In this document: in pieces, positions 28,527 to 37,331 of the stretch
Layout: each line of letters begins with the position of its first letter
Position numbering within the stretch: the stretch's first letter is position 1
From: DATCJA01 sp963814955
GTDB taxonomy: Bacteria; Acidobacteriota; Vicinamibacteria; Vicinamibacterales; UBA2999
Assembly: GCA_963814955.1 (NCBI GenBank)
Contig: CAWFEX010000004.1
Location: forward strand, 496,001-560,000
Direction: 5' to 3'
DNA: 64,000 nt
Notes under the pieces: generated by a model
Told to the model about the DNA's origin: nothing
Database searches by the model: none
What the model saw: the letters and a program-made list of their open reading frames with translations, nothing else
Made by a program: the position numbers and the translations under genes

Positions 28527-29459
28527 ATGGTCGCGATTTTGGACCACATGTCGGCGTTGGCGGATCCGACCCGCTGCCGGATTCTGCTCGTGCTCGAGAA
28601 GCACGAGCTCACCGTTTCAGAGCTCTGCGCGGTGCTCCAGCTGCCGCAGTCCAGCGTTAGCAGGCACCTGAAAACGCTCGCCGATGACGACTGGGTGATC
28701 TCGAGGCGCGACGGTACGAGTCGCTTTTACAGCATGCCGCTGGACGATCTCGACTCAGGGGCCAACCGGCTGTGGCCGTTGATTCGCGAACAGGTGGCCG
28801 CAACCCCGAGGGCGGGGCAGGATGCGCAACGACTGCGCGGTGTGCTCGCGCGACGCCGGGCCAAGTCCGCGGAGTTCTTCGCGACCGCAGCGGTTGGATG
28901 GGACAGGCTGCGTGGTGATCTGTTTGGCGATACTTTTTTCCTGTGGGCGCTGCTTGGATTGCTCGATCCGTCCTTGACGATCGGCGATCTCGGCTGCGGA
29001 ACCGGACAGCTCGCGGAAACGGTCGCGCCTCACGTACATCGTGTCATCGGCGTCGATGCTTCGGATGAAATGCTGGCTGCCGCACGCGCGCGCCTCGGCG
29101 AGCTGTCGAACATCGATTTTCGGCAGGGAGACCTCGAGGCGCTGCCCATACCGGCAGGCGAGCTCGACGCAGCCGTGATGTCGCTGGTGCTGCACTATTC
29201 ACCGGACCCGGCGAGGGCGCTCGCTGAGGTCGCCCGCGTTCTCCAGCCCGGCGGGCGCCTCCTCGTCGTCGACATGCTGCCCCATGAGCACGAGGAATAT
29301 CAGCAGCAGATGGGGCACGTCTGGCTGGGATTCTCGGACAAGCAGATCGCACGCTTCTTGACCGCAGCCGGATTCGGCAACGTTCACATCAGACCGGTGC
29401 CGACAGATCCCCACGCCAGGGGACCGGCTCTGTTCGCAGCCGTCGCGACACGGCGATAG
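28527..29459 (+). CDS. ArsR-family regulator fused to SAM-dependent methyltransferase domain, SahR-like (second copy)
   Basis: A 310-residue paralogue of the protein encoded at 10028-10957. An ArsR winged helix at about 11-60 (LADPTRCRILLVLEKHELTVSEL, then LQLPQSSVSRHLKTLADD) precedes a methyltransferase fold (GDLGCGTGQLAETVAPHV, then LQPGGRLLVVDM). The LAD-x-TR motif falls at the same residue number in both copies, which supports ATG 28527. There is no ribosome-binding site before this start, so the mRNA may be leaderless. It lies 32 bases upstream of ahcY, the enzyme that removes S-adenosylhomocysteine. That position is what a SahR-type SAH sensor would have. The function is inferred from fold and context. 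Confidence 0.85.
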   Translation: MVAILDHMSALADPTRCRILLVLEKHELTVSELCAVLQLPQSSVSRHLKTLADDDWVISRRDGTSRFYSMPLDDLDSGANRLWPLIREQVAATPRAGQDAQRLRGVLARRRAKSAEFFATAAVGWDRLRGDLFGDTFFLWALLGLLDPSLTIGDLGCGTGQLAETVAPHVHRVIGVDASDEMLAAARARLGELSNIDFRQGDLEALPIPAGELDAAVMSLVLHYSPDPARALAEVARVLQPGGRLLVVDMLPHEHEEYQQQMGHVWLGFSDKQIARFLTAAGFGNVHIRPVPTDPHARGPALFAAVATRR

Positions 29460-29491
29460 ACACTGACAACCTAGATTCAGAGGAGAGATTC

Positions 29492-30994
29492 ATGGCAACC
29501 GTAGCAGCTGACAAGATGCACGCATTCGAGGCGGCGGAAAAAGCCGGCCGCGCCGCGTACAAAGTCGCCGATTTGAAGCTGGCCGAATGGGGGCGCAAGG
29601 AGGTTCGCCTGGCCGAGCACGAGATGCCCGGCCTGATGGCGCTGCGCTCGCGATACGCGGGCAAAAGGCCGCTCGCGGGCGCACGCATCATGGGCAGTCT
29701 GCACATGACGGTTCAGACGGCTGTACTCATCGAGACGCTGACGGACCTTGGCGCCGACGTGCGCTGGGTCTCGTGCAATATCTTTTCGACCCAGGATCAC
29801 GCGGCCGCGGCCGTCGTGGTGGGCCGCCCGGAGACCGGTGGGACTGTGGATGCGCCGAAGGGAACACCGGTGTTCGCGTGGAAAGGCGAGACGTTGCCCG
29901 AATACTGGTGGTGCACCGCTGAGGCGCTCGTCTGGCCCGACGGCGACGGCCCGACTCTCATCGTCGACGATGGCGGAGACGCCACTCTGTTCGTGCACAA
30001 GGCGGCAGAGTTCGAGAAGTCGCGCAACGTTCCCGCATTCGATCCGGATGCGGATTCGGAGGAGTGGGGCGTCATCCTCGATGAAATCCGTCAGCAGTTG
30101 AAAGCGCACCCGGGCCGGTGGACGGCGGTCGCAGCCGGAATCCGCGGTGTCAGCGAGGAGACAACCACGGGCGTCCATCGCCTCTATCAGATGATGGAGG
30201 CCGGCACGTTGTTGTTTCCAGCCATCAACGTCAACGACTCGGTGACGAAGAGCAAGTTCGACAACATCTACGGCTGCCGGCATTCGTTGCCCGACGGGCT
30301 TGCCCGCGCCACCGACGTGATGCTGGGCGGCAAGGTCGCTCTCGTGATGGGTTTCGGCGAGGTGGGTAAGGGATGTGCCCAGGCGCTGCGAGGACAGGGT
30401 TGTCGCGTGATCGTCAGCGAAATCGACCCGATCTGCGCGCTGCAGGCGGCAATGGAAGGGTTCGAGGTGGCGACTCTCGAAGACGTGGTTGAAACCGCGG
30501 ATATCTTCATCACCGCGACCGGCAACAAGAACATCGTCACCGTTGGCGACATGGCACGCATGAAAGACAAGGCCATCGTCGGCAACATCGGTCACTTCGA
30601 CAATGAAATCGACATGGCGGGACTCAAGAAAACGAAGGGGATCAAGCGAATCAACATCAAGCCGCAGTACGACGAGTGGCAGTTTCCCGATAACCACAGC
30701 GTTCTCGTGCTTGCCGAGGGACGGCTGCTGAATCTTGGCTGCGCAACCGGTCACCCGAGCTTCGTGATGTCAGCGTCGTTCACGAACCAGGTGCTGGCGC
30801 AGCTCGAGCTGCAGGCAAACGCCGAGAAATACGGAAAGACCGTCACCATGCTGCCCAAGAAGCTGGACGAGGAAGTCGCCAGGCTGCATCTCGATCACCT
30901 CGGCGTGAAGCTGACACGGCTCACCCAGGATCAGGCCGACTACATCGGAGTCCCGGTGGACGGACCGTACAAGCCGAACCACTACCGATACTAG
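29492..30994 (+). CDS. ahcY: adenosylhomocysteinase
   Basis: Hydrolyses S-adenosylhomocysteine to adenosine and homocysteine with tightly bound NAD, relieving product inhibition of methyltransferases. The 500-residue product has the substrate-domain motif NIFSTQDHAAAA, the conserved YGCRHSLPDGLARATDV, the NAD-binding GFGEVGKG near residue 290, and the C-terminal signature VDGPYKPNHYRY. A strong GAGGAGAG site lies six or seven bases before the ATG. It is the second gene of the SahR-like operon and works with MetH (6336-10031) in the activated-methyl cycle. Confidence 0.97.
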   Translation: MATVAADKMHAFEAAEKAGRAAYKVADLKLAEWGRKEVRLAEHEMPGLMALRSRYAGKRPLAGARIMGSLHMTVQTAVLIETLTDLGADVRWVSCNIFSTQDHAAAAVVVGRPETGGTVDAPKGTPVFAWKGETLPEYWWCTAEALVWPDGDGPTLIVDDGGDATLFVHKAAEFEKSRNVPAFDPDADSEEWGVILDEIRQQLKAHPGRWTAVAAGIRGVSEETTTGVHRLYQMMEAGTLLFPAINVNDSVTKSKFDNIYGCRHSLPDGLARATDVMLGGKVALVMGFGEVGKGCAQALRGQGCRVIVSEIDPICALQAAMEGFEVATLEDVVETADIFITATGNKNIVTVGDMARMKDKAIVGNIGHFDNEIDMAGLKKTKGIKRINIKPQYDEWQFPDNHSVLVLAEGRLLNLGCATGHPSFVMSASFTNQVLAQLELQANAEKYGKTVTMLPKKLDEEVARLHLDHLGVKLTRLTQDQADYIGVPVDGPYKPNHYRY

Positions 30995-31011
30995 TCGTTC
31001 ATTTGTTCACG

Positions 31012-31060
31012 CTTCCCGCCTTTGCGGCTCCATAATTTCGCGAGCCGCTTCGGCGGGGAG
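31012..31060 (+). promoter_or_regulatory. possible RNA hairpin covering a ribosome-binding site
   Basis: Arms 31012-31030 and 31042-31060 are complementary at about 15 of 19 positions, with an 11-base AT-rich loop. The 3' arm ends in cggggag, which begins the likely ribosome-binding site of the gene starting at GTG 31072. Folding could therefore hide that site. There is no T-run, so a terminator is less likely. This is an inference from base pairing alone. Confidence 0.4.
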
Positions 31061-31071
31061 AAGATAGAAGG

Positions 31072-32568
31072 GTGAACGACGAGGTACCTGTCCATCCCCT
31101 GGACGAGCACGACGCGCGCCTGCTTTCGTACGTATGTCCCGAGAGCTGGCGCAACCCTTCCCCGGCCCCTCTCTACGACCTGGTGATCATCGGCGGAGGC
31201 ACGGCCGGTCTTGTCTCCGCCGTCGGCGCTGCCGGTCTCGGCGCTCGCGTTGCCATTCTCGAACGCGCGCGGCTGGGCGGCGATTGCCTCAATACCGGCT
31301 GCGTTCCGTCGAAAACTCTCCTTCGGGCGGCGCGGGCAGTACGGGACGCACGTTCCGGCGCTGCTGTGGGGGTGAGCATGACACCGAGCGTCGACTTCGC
31401 AGCGGTGATGGCAGTGGTGAGGGAGCGACGAAGCGTTGTCGCGCGCCATGACTCGGCAGACCGCCTCAGTTCTCTGGGGATTCATGTGTTTTTCGGCGAG
31501 GCGTCGTTCGCCGACGCGCGTACGGCCACCGTCGCGGAGAGCGCGTTGCGATTCCGGCGCGCCGTCATTGCCTCTGGAGCGCGTCCGGTTGTTCCGTCAA
31601 TTCCCGGTCTCACGCGCGTACCTTTTCTCACGACCGAAAACGTGTTTTCGCTGACCGATCAGCCGCGCAGCCTGCTGGTGCTCGGCGGTGGTCCCGTCGG
31701 CTGCGAGTTGGGGCAGGCGTTCGGCCTGCTCGGAACGAAAGTAACAATCGTCGAGTCCGGCCCGCGCGTATTGCCGAACGAAGATGCCGAGGCAGCCGAA
31801 ATCATTCAGAGGCAGCTCGGCGAGGATGGCGTACGAATCATGACCGGGACGACGGTACGCGAGATCTCAGCGGCCCGACCCGGTACGGTAACAGCGCGCT
31901 TCGAGGAAGGTCAGGTCGAAGCGGACGCTGTGCTGCTGGCGACCGGCCGCTCCCCCAACGTCGACGGATTGAACCTGGAAGCGGCGCATGTAGAGCACAG
32001 CTCGCAAGGCGTCACGGTGGACGAATGGCTGCGAACGTCGAACCGCCGCATCTACGCGGCAGGCGACGTCTGCTCCCGGTTCCAGTTCACGCACGCCGCC
32101 GACGCTTTGGCACGAATTGCGCTGCAGAACGCGCTTTTCCCCCGCCGCCGCCGCGCCAGCGCTCTCGTGATCCCGTGGTCAACCTATACGTTTCCCGAAG
32201 TCGCACACGTCGGTCTTGCTCCCAAAGAAGCCATCCGGGCCGGTGCGCAGACAGTGAGGGTATCGCTTGGCGACGTCGACAGGGCCGTCATCGACGGCGA
32301 ACCCGAGGGATTCTTCCGTGTCAGTCATCAGCGCGGACGAATCGTGGCGGCGACAATCGTCGCGCCACGGGCGGGCGAACTGATTGGTTACGTGGCCTCG
32401 ATGATGCGTCGTCGGGCGTCGCTTGCCGAATTGTCCAGCGAGATCTTCCCGTATCCAACGCTCGCAGAGGCGTTGCGGAAAGCCGGCGACCAGTACCGAC
32501 GGACACAGCTCACGCCGCGCGTCCGGCGATGGCTCGAACGGTATTTCGCGCTGGCAAGGCGCTTCTAG
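31072..32568 (+). CDS. FAD-dependent pyridine nucleotide-disulfide oxidoreductase, mercuric-reductase-like
   Basis: A 498-residue class I flavin disulfide reductase. The FAD motif is DLVIIGGGTAGLVSAVGAA near 36. The redox-active pair is in GGDCLNTGCVPSK (Cys72 and Cys77). The NAD(P) loop is LVLGGGPVGCELGQAFGLLG, the second FAD motif is RRIYAAGDVCSRFQFTHAA, and a C-terminal dimerisation domain follows. It is closest to the mercuric reductase/dihydrolipoamide dehydrogenase branch. The C-terminal vicinal cysteines of true MerA and the HPH-type His-Glu end of lipoamide dehydrogenase are not evident, so the substrate is unknown. About 30 extra residues precede the FAD domain. GTG 31072 follows GGGAGAAG by about seven bases. 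Confidence 0.85.
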   Translation: MNDEVPVHPLDEHDARLLSYVCPESWRNPSPAPLYDLVIIGGGTAGLVSAVGAAGLGARVAILERARLGGDCLNTGCVPSKTLLRAARAVRDARSGAAVGVSMTPSVDFAAVMAVVRERRSVVARHDSADRLSSLGIHVFFGEASFADARTATVAESALRFRRAVIASGARPVVPSIPGLTRVPFLTTENVFSLTDQPRSLLVLGGGPVGCELGQAFGLLGTKVTIVESGPRVLPNEDAEAAEIIQRQLGEDGVRIMTGTTVREISAARPGTVTARFEEGQVEADAVLLATGRSPNVDGLNLEAAHVEHSSQGVTVDEWLRTSNRRIYAAGDVCSRFQFTHAADALARIALQNALFPRRRRASALVIPWSTYTFPEVAHVGLAPKEAIRAGAQTVRVSLGDVDRAVIDGEPEGFFRVSHQRGRIVAATIVAPRAGELIGYVASMMRRRASLAELSSEIFPYPTLAEALRKAGDQYRRTQLTPRVRRWLERYFALARRF

Positions 32569-32586
32569 TGTTTTATCCTCTTTCAG

Positions 32587-33299
32587 ATGTCCGCGTTCGT
32601 GCTCCTCGTGCTCCTCTCTGCCGCTCAGTCTGGATGTTCGCCCCAGGCGACGCAGCGGCTGAAAGGCGCGGCGCTTCGAGCCGCTGAATTCGACCTGCGA
32701 GGTGCATCGGCGCAGTTGGACACCGATGGCGTCCAGGGGTGCGAGGCCGCGCAGGTTGCGATGCTGTATGTTCGCGGTCTGATTTACGCGGAGGAAGCCT
32801 TCAAGCAGGGAGGTCCGCCGGAGTCGCTCGCGCCGGTTCGACAAGCGATGGCGTCGCTGGAAGCGATTGCGAGGGGACGGCCAGGCTCGGCGGCAATCGC
32901 GCGTCTGGTGCTCCAGGCCGCCGCTGCCGCGGCGCAGAGCGAACGCGATGAGATGAGCCTGTATCTGGAATCGGCGGTTCAGATGGAATCGCTCCAGCGC
33001 GCCGGCGGCCAGCCAGGCGCGCCTCTCGTCAGCGCGGCAGAAGCCGCCGGCGACCTCTGGCTGCAGTTACACGGATACGATGCAGCGCGGCGAGCTTTCC
33101 TCGACGCAGAAAAGCGCGTTGGATCCACGGCGCGCGTCCTTGCAGGTGTGGCGCGCTCCGCGGAGCGACTGGGGGACGTTCCGGCGGCGTGCAGGGCGTT
33201 CCGGCGGCTGCTGGATTCGTGGGGCGTACGCCCGCCGCCCCGTTGCCGATTGCCGAAGCCCGTACGTATGTCGCCGGCTGCCCGCCGACGAATCCCTGA
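32587..33299 (+). CDS. secreted helical-repeat (TPR-like) protein, frameshifted near the C-terminus
   Basis: Alpha-helical protein with a short signal-like N-terminus (MSAFVLLVLLSAAQSGC) and TPR-like helix pairs (LQLHGYDAARRAFLDAEKR, LAGVARSAERLGDVPAACRAFRRLLDSW). Read straight through, the frame runs to 33372, ends in a Pro/Arg-rich tail and overlaps the next gene. Adding one base near 33226 moves into a frame reading TPAAPLPIAEARTYVAGCPP and stopping at 33299, which is a plausible end for such proteins and clears the overlap. The corrected length is 237 residues. The break is on a GTAC, like most others in this window. Function unknown. Confidence 0.6.
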
Positions 33300-33317
33300 C
33301 AGGGCGTCCCAGCCGGC

Positions 33318-33560
33318 ATGGACTACCGTTACAGGCCCGATGTGCTGGAGCAGCTCGCGTCGCACGGACTGAAGCCGACGCAGTCAACGCCTCCCGATCG
33401 AGTGCGTGAATTCCTGAACGACCTGTACCGCTACGAATTGCGGCGTCTGCGCGATCGTCTTATTCGCCGTGAGATCGCCAAGCCCGACTACTACGCTCAC
33501 GTGGTCGAGGTTCGCGCCCGTTACCTGCTGCTGTCGCGCAAACAGTGGACAGAGGAGTGA
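33318..33560 (+). CDS. small conserved-looking protein of unknown function
   Basis: An 80-residue charged, helical protein (MDYRYRPDVLEQLASHGLKP at the start). The middle is rich in Arg and Leu (NDLYRYELRRLRDRLIRREI). It has no signal peptide, cysteine pair or nucleotide motif. It starts 18 bases after the corrected end of the upstream gene and stops where a repeat-filled spacer begins. Codon use matches its neighbours, so it is probably real. No family recognised. Confidence 0.6.
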   Translation: MDYRYRPDVLEQLASHGLKPTQSTPPDRVREFLNDLYRYELRRLRDRLIRREIAKPDYYAHVVEVRARYLLLSRKQWTEE

Positions 33561-33613
33561 ATTTACGAATTTGCCAACTAAATCCGTCAAGTCGTAGATT
33601 CGGCAATTCGTCA
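33561..33613. repeat. repeat-word spacer (aatccgtcaa / aattcgtcaat family)
   Basis: The spacer between the small protein gene and the aminotransferase consists of the words gaatttacgaattt, aaatccgtcaag, gtagattcgg and caattcgtcaat, which form imperfect inverted arms. The last word runs into the aminotransferase ATG. The same word family fills the spacer at 41331-41449, before pdxH. No gene is encoded here. Confidence 0.65.
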
Positions 33614-34786
33614 ATGGCTAAGATACCCATAGTGGCTTCCGTCCAGACCGTCCGGTCGAAGCTTCCGTCCTCGGGCGTGACCATCTTCTCGACGATGTCG
33701 CGCCTCGCCGAGGAGCACGGGGCCATTAACCTCGGACAGGGGTTCCCCGATTTTCACTGCGCACCTGAGCTCGTGGATACCGTCACGCGCCACATGCGCG
33801 ACGGTCATAACCAATACGCGCCAATGCTCGGCGTGTACGCGCTTCGCGAAGCGCTCGCGCGCAAGATCGAGCTTTTGTACGGACGGCGGTACGACCCTGC
33901 CACCGAAATTTGCGTGACGTCGGGGGCGACCGAGGCGCTGTTCAGCACGCTCACAGCGCTCGTCAGGCCCGGCGACGAGGTCCTGCTGTTCCAGCCGGCA
34001 TACGACTCTTACGCGCCGGCCGTCCAGTTGAGCGGCGGGACGCCGGTCTACGTGACGCTGCGCCGGCCGGACTATCGCGTCGACTGGGACGACGTCCGGA
34101 AGGCGATCAGCTCGCGGACCCGCGTTCTGGTCCTGAATTCGCCGCACAACCCGACGGGAATGGTGCTCGATGAGGATGACATTCGGGAATTGGCGCGGGT
34201 GCTGCAACACACGGACGCGTTCGTCGTGTCCGATGAAGTGTACGAGCACATCGTGTTCGACGGCGCCCGCCACGAAAGTATGGCCAGGCATCCGGACATC
34301 GCGGAACGCGCGGTGGTCATCAGCTCGTTTGGCAAGACCTATCACACCACCGGGTGGAAAGTGGGATATTGCGCCGCCCCGCAGGCGCTCGCTGCCGAAG
34401 TTGCGCGGGTCCACCAGTGGGTCACATACGCGGTGAACACACCGATTCAGCGGGCGTACGCCGAGATGGTCAATGACGATCCGCGATGCGCAGCCGTGAC
34501 GTCGTTCTATCAGGCGAAACGGGATCGTTTTCTCGCCTTGATCGAGGGCTCGCGCTTTCAACCTCTGGCGTGCCGCGGAACGTTCTTTCAGGTGGTGGAC
34601 TACTCGGCGATTACCGATGAGCGCGACGCGGACTTTGCGATTCGCCTGACGAAGGAGCACGGCGTCGCCGCGATTCCTATTTCCCCGTTCTTGTCAGGCG
34701 TGGAACCGGGTCCCGTGCTGCGCTTCTGCTTCGCAAAGCGGGACGAGACGCTGGAAGCGGCGGCGGAGAGATTGCAAAGAGTGTGA
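33614..34786 (+). CDS. PLP-dependent aminotransferase, class I/II, YbdL/methionine aminotransferase-like
   Basis: A fold-type I aminotransferase of 390 residues. It carries VTSGATEALFSTLTAL near 101, NSPHNPTG near 175, the Asp-Tyr pair VVSDEVYEH near 204, PLP lysine Lys241 in SSFGKTYHTTGWKVGY, and the C-terminal arginine in LRFCFAK. The N-terminal pattern (INLGQGFPDFHCAPELVD) and SFGKTYH are typical of the methionine aminotransferase (YbdL) and kynurenine aminotransferase group. A role in the last step of methionine salvage would fit, but broad specificity is usual. ATG 33614 lies at the end of the repeat spacer; starts further upstream lie in the previous gene. Confidence 0.9.
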   Translation: MAKIPIVASVQTVRSKLPSSGVTIFSTMSRLAEEHGAINLGQGFPDFHCAPELVDTVTRHMRDGHNQYAPMLGVYALREALARKIELLYGRRYDPATEICVTSGATEALFSTLTALVRPGDEVLLFQPAYDSYAPAVQLSGGTPVYVTLRRPDYRVDWDDVRKAISSRTRVLVLNSPHNPTGMVLDEDDIRELARVLQHTDAFVVSDEVYEHIVFDGARHESMARHPDIAERAVVISSFGKTYHTTGWKVGYCAAPQALAAEVARVHQWVTYAVNTPIQRAYAEMVNDDPRCAAVTSFYQAKRDRFLALIEGSRFQPLACRGTFFQVVDYSAITDERDADFAIRLTKEHGVAAIPISPFLSGVEPGPVLRFCFAKRDETLEAAAERLQRV

Positions 34787-34787
34787 C

Positions 34788-35745
34788 ATGACCCGACTTG
34801 TCGCCGCGTCTCTGGTCGCTGGTCTGGGTGTCGGGCCCTGGGCTCTGGGCACGGGACCTCTGGCTACGGCTCCAGGTCCCATCGCCTCAATCGCCTACGC
34901 CGTTCAGGACCGTCCGCTGCCCGATGCCGATACGTTCTACCGAATGGTTCGCGAGAATCTTGCGCGCGCCGAACGGGTCACACACCTGTACACGTACAAG
35001 GAGCGCCGCACCGACATCCATACCAACCCGTTCGGGAAGCTCGGCACCAGCGGTGAGAGCCTGTTCGAAGTGTACCCATCGCCGACGCGAAGGCTCGGCT
35101 ACCGGCGTCTGGTAGCGCGCAACGGCAAGCCGATCCCGGCAGCGGATCTCGCGGAGCAGGATCAGCGAGTACCGCGCTCGCGTTGCCCGGGTGATGCGCG
35201 AAAACGCGTCTCGAACACCCGATCGCGAGGTGCTCCTCCAGCAGGAGTCTGAAGGGGCGCGGCAGCGCCGGCAACGCGCCATCGAGGACGTGATCGACAC
35301 GCTCCAGTTCCAGTTGAAAGGCCGGACCACGCACAACGGCGTTACTGCGATTGTGATTGCCTTCTCGCCGAACCCGAACGCACGTCCGACAACACGTCAG
35401 GGCCGCACCGCACAGAAGTTTTCCGGAACGATCTGGGTGGATGAAGCCGCGTCCGAAGTGATGCGCGTCGAAGCAACGTCAACCGATGACATCACATATG
35501 GCAGTGGTTTCGTGGCAAGGCTCGACGAGGGGACCATCGCCACCATGACCCGACGGCGCGTGGGTGACCAGGTCTGGATGCCGACCGAGCTCAAGCTCAC
35601 GGGCCGAGGGCGCGCCGTGCTGTTCCGGGCGCTCGTCGTGGACTATGCGATTGAGTGGTTCGACTACCGGCGACTGCCGGAAGAATCACTGACGCCGTTC
35701 CTGGACGCGCGGGTACACCGCGAGACCGGCAGCCGCCCACAATAA
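34788..35745 (+). CDS. secreted protein of unknown function, one frameshift
   Basis: Probable periplasmic protein of about 318 residues once a frameshift is corrected. The N-terminus has a signal-like hydrophobic stretch and then DADTFYRMVRENLARAERVT. The C-terminal part (FSGTIWVDEAASEVMRVEAT, then PTELKLTGRGRAVLFRALVV) resembles LolA/LolB-like or outer-membrane lipoprotein-sorting beta folds. The break is one extra base at GTAC 35169-35172: removing it gives AEQDQR-YRARVARVMRENAS. It starts one base after the aminotransferase stop. Its last 60 bases overlap the convergent membrane-protein gene. The product of 60349-61302 shows a similar general plan. Confidence 0.6.
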
Positions 35746-36666
35746 GGCTCGTATCCGGCGCGCAAGCGCCAGCGCGCCGCCGCCACCAAGTCCCAGTGCG
35801 GCCACTACCGCCGCATTTGATGCTTCAAGCGCACCGATGTTTCCCGGAATGGCCGCCGACGCTATGCTCGCCAGCCGCGCGAAGGTTTCAACGGCGAGCC
35901 CTTGAACGACACCAATCGGTTCGCCCAGCGCCCAGAATACGAGCCACACCTCGACCGCCATCAGGAAGTAGCAGGCGATGCCGAGTACGGTCAGGATGAT
36001 GAGGCGGCGACGGTCGCCACGCAGCAGCTGCAGCAGTATGTCTTCGACGTCGAGAATGAAACGGATGACGCGGGAGGCTTCGAGGCGGCGTCCTGTGGCG
36101 TGGTCGATTGCAGTGACGAGCCTTCCGAGGTAATCGCCGGACCGGCGGCGCGACATCATGCCGACGATCGCGAGCAGGACGACCGCTCCGACGATGAGCA
36201 TCGTGAAAATCGTGTCCCAGGCACCCGACATCGAGAGGCGCGTGACGACAACCAGTGAGACGAGCGCCGCGATGACGATGCCGATCACCGCGAACGCAAG
36301 CCGCTCGAGGGCGACAGCGGCGGTCGTGACCTCGGGCGCGACGCGATCGTAGAGGAGAAACACCTTGAGGGGTTCGCCGGCGATCCCGCGGACGCTAAGG
36401 AACCCGATAGCATCCGCCGCGAGCCGTACACGCAGCAGGCGCGTAAACGGCGGACGCGTGTCATCAGGAAACGAAACAGCCCAGCCCCAGGTTCTCAGGA
36501 GCTGCCACACCGTCGCGGGCAACAGGATGACCGGCAGCGCAAGACCCAGGCGTCCTGCACTGGCCAACGTCTCATCGAGATCGATGTAAAGGAGAGTGAC
36601 GACGAACAGGACGATGCCGATGACGATGGCCGTCACCGACACCAGCTGTACAGCGGATCGAGCCAC
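35686..36666 (-). CDS. flippase-like integral membrane protein (UPF0104 / LPG synthase TM family)
   Basis: A 326-residue polytopic membrane protein with about eight hydrophobic helices (IVIGIVLFVVTLLYIDL, VILLPATVWQLLRTWGWAV, AVIGIVIAALVSLVVVT and others). The conserved loops RLAADAIGFLSVRGIAGEPLKVFLLYDR and VETFARLASIASAAIPGNIGALEASNAAV are typical of this family of putative lipid flippases and glycolipid-associated proteins. The GTG start shares one base with the RRM gene stop (TAGTG), so it is translated with it. The C-terminus overlaps a convergent gene by 60 bases, or ends earlier if its tail carries an unnoticed frameshift. Confidence 0.8.
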   Translation of the reverse strand: MARSAVQLVSVTAIVIGIVLFVVTLLYIDLDETLASAGRLGLALPVILLPATVWQLLRTWGWAVSFPDDTRPPFTRLLRVRLAADAIGFLSVRGIAGEPLKVFLLYDRVAPEVTTAAVALERLAFAVIGIVIAALVSLVVVTRLSMSGAWDTIFTMLIVGAVVLLAIVGMMSRRRSGDYLGRLVTAIDHATGRRLEASRVIRFILDVEDILLQLLRGDRRRLIILTVLGIACYFLMAVEVWLVFWALGEPIGVVQGLAVETFARLASIASAAIPGNIGALEASNAAVVAALGLGGGGALALARRIRALLWAAAGLAVYPRVQERRQ

Positions 36667-37331
36667 TAACTCTGATCGTCGCTATCGTCGTTCTCGGCCG
36701 CCGCCGCGCCATCGTCTTGATCCGAGGGTGCTTTGGTTGCGACGTTATCGATTTCGATGGACTCACCTTCCTCGAGATCGTCGACGTCGTAAATGCGGCC
36801 GCCGGTCTTTTCCTTGATCGGCCCACGCGGCTTGTATTCCTGCTGCTGGCCCTTTTTGCCACGGAGTCGCCGCGGTGGAGCAGGAGGACCGAAATTCGCG
36901 GACCGATCGCGCGGCGGACCCGAGGCGCCGCCCGGGCGCGGGCTGAATCCGCCGCCACCGCCAAAGCCGCCACCACCAAAGCCGCCGCCAAAGCCACCGC
37001 CGGGTGGTCGCGGCCCGGGAGGCCCGCCCGGTCGTGGTCCGCGAAAACCTCCGGGACCACCGAGTGGTCGAGGCGGCCGATCCTCACGCGCGCGCGCTTC
37101 GCTGACGGCCAGATTCCGTCCCTGAAATGGCTGCGCGTCGAATTTTCGAATGACTTCTTCGGCGACTGTACGGTCCGCGAACTCGACGAAGGCAAACCCC
37201 CGCGGCCTGCCTGTTTCGCGATCGACAGGCATTACGACGTGAGACGGTTCTGCGATGGGCGCGAAGTGAGCCCGGAGATCCGCTTCCGACGCGCTGTAAG
37301 GCAGGTTGCCGATGAACAGCCGGACTCCCAA
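36666..37331 (-). CDS. RRM-domain RNA-binding protein with glycine-rich tail
   Basis: A 221-residue protein with one RNA recognition motif at about 1-80: RNP2 is LFIGNL and RNP1 is RGFAFVEF. A long Gly/Pro/Arg-rich region (PGPRPPGGGFGGGFGGGGFG) follows, then a basic segment (RRLRGKKGQQQEYKPRG) and an acidic C-terminus. Small bacterial RRM proteins of this kind bind single-stranded RNA and are often cold-induced. The Gly-rich tail resembles those of eukaryotic and cyanobacterial RRM proteins and may favour self-association. It is the first gene of a pair with the flippase-like gene. Start ATG 37331. Confidence 0.9.
   Translation of the reverse strand: MGVRLFIGNLPYSASEADLRAHFAPIAEPSHVVMPVDRETGRPRGFAFVEFADRTVAEEVIRKFDAQPFQGRNLAVSEARAREDRPPRPLGGPGGFRGPRPGGPPGPRPPGGGFGGGFGGGGFGGGGGFSPRPGGASGPPRDRSANFGPPAPPRRLRGKKGQQQEYKPRGPIKEKTGGRIYDVDDLEEGESIEIDNVATKAPSDQDDGAAAAENDDSDDQS

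Noticed and set aside
29477..30754. Long minus-strand open frame inside ahcY
   Set aside because: It is fully antisense to a clear adenosylhomocysteinase and has no family motifs; high GC content gives many such open frames.
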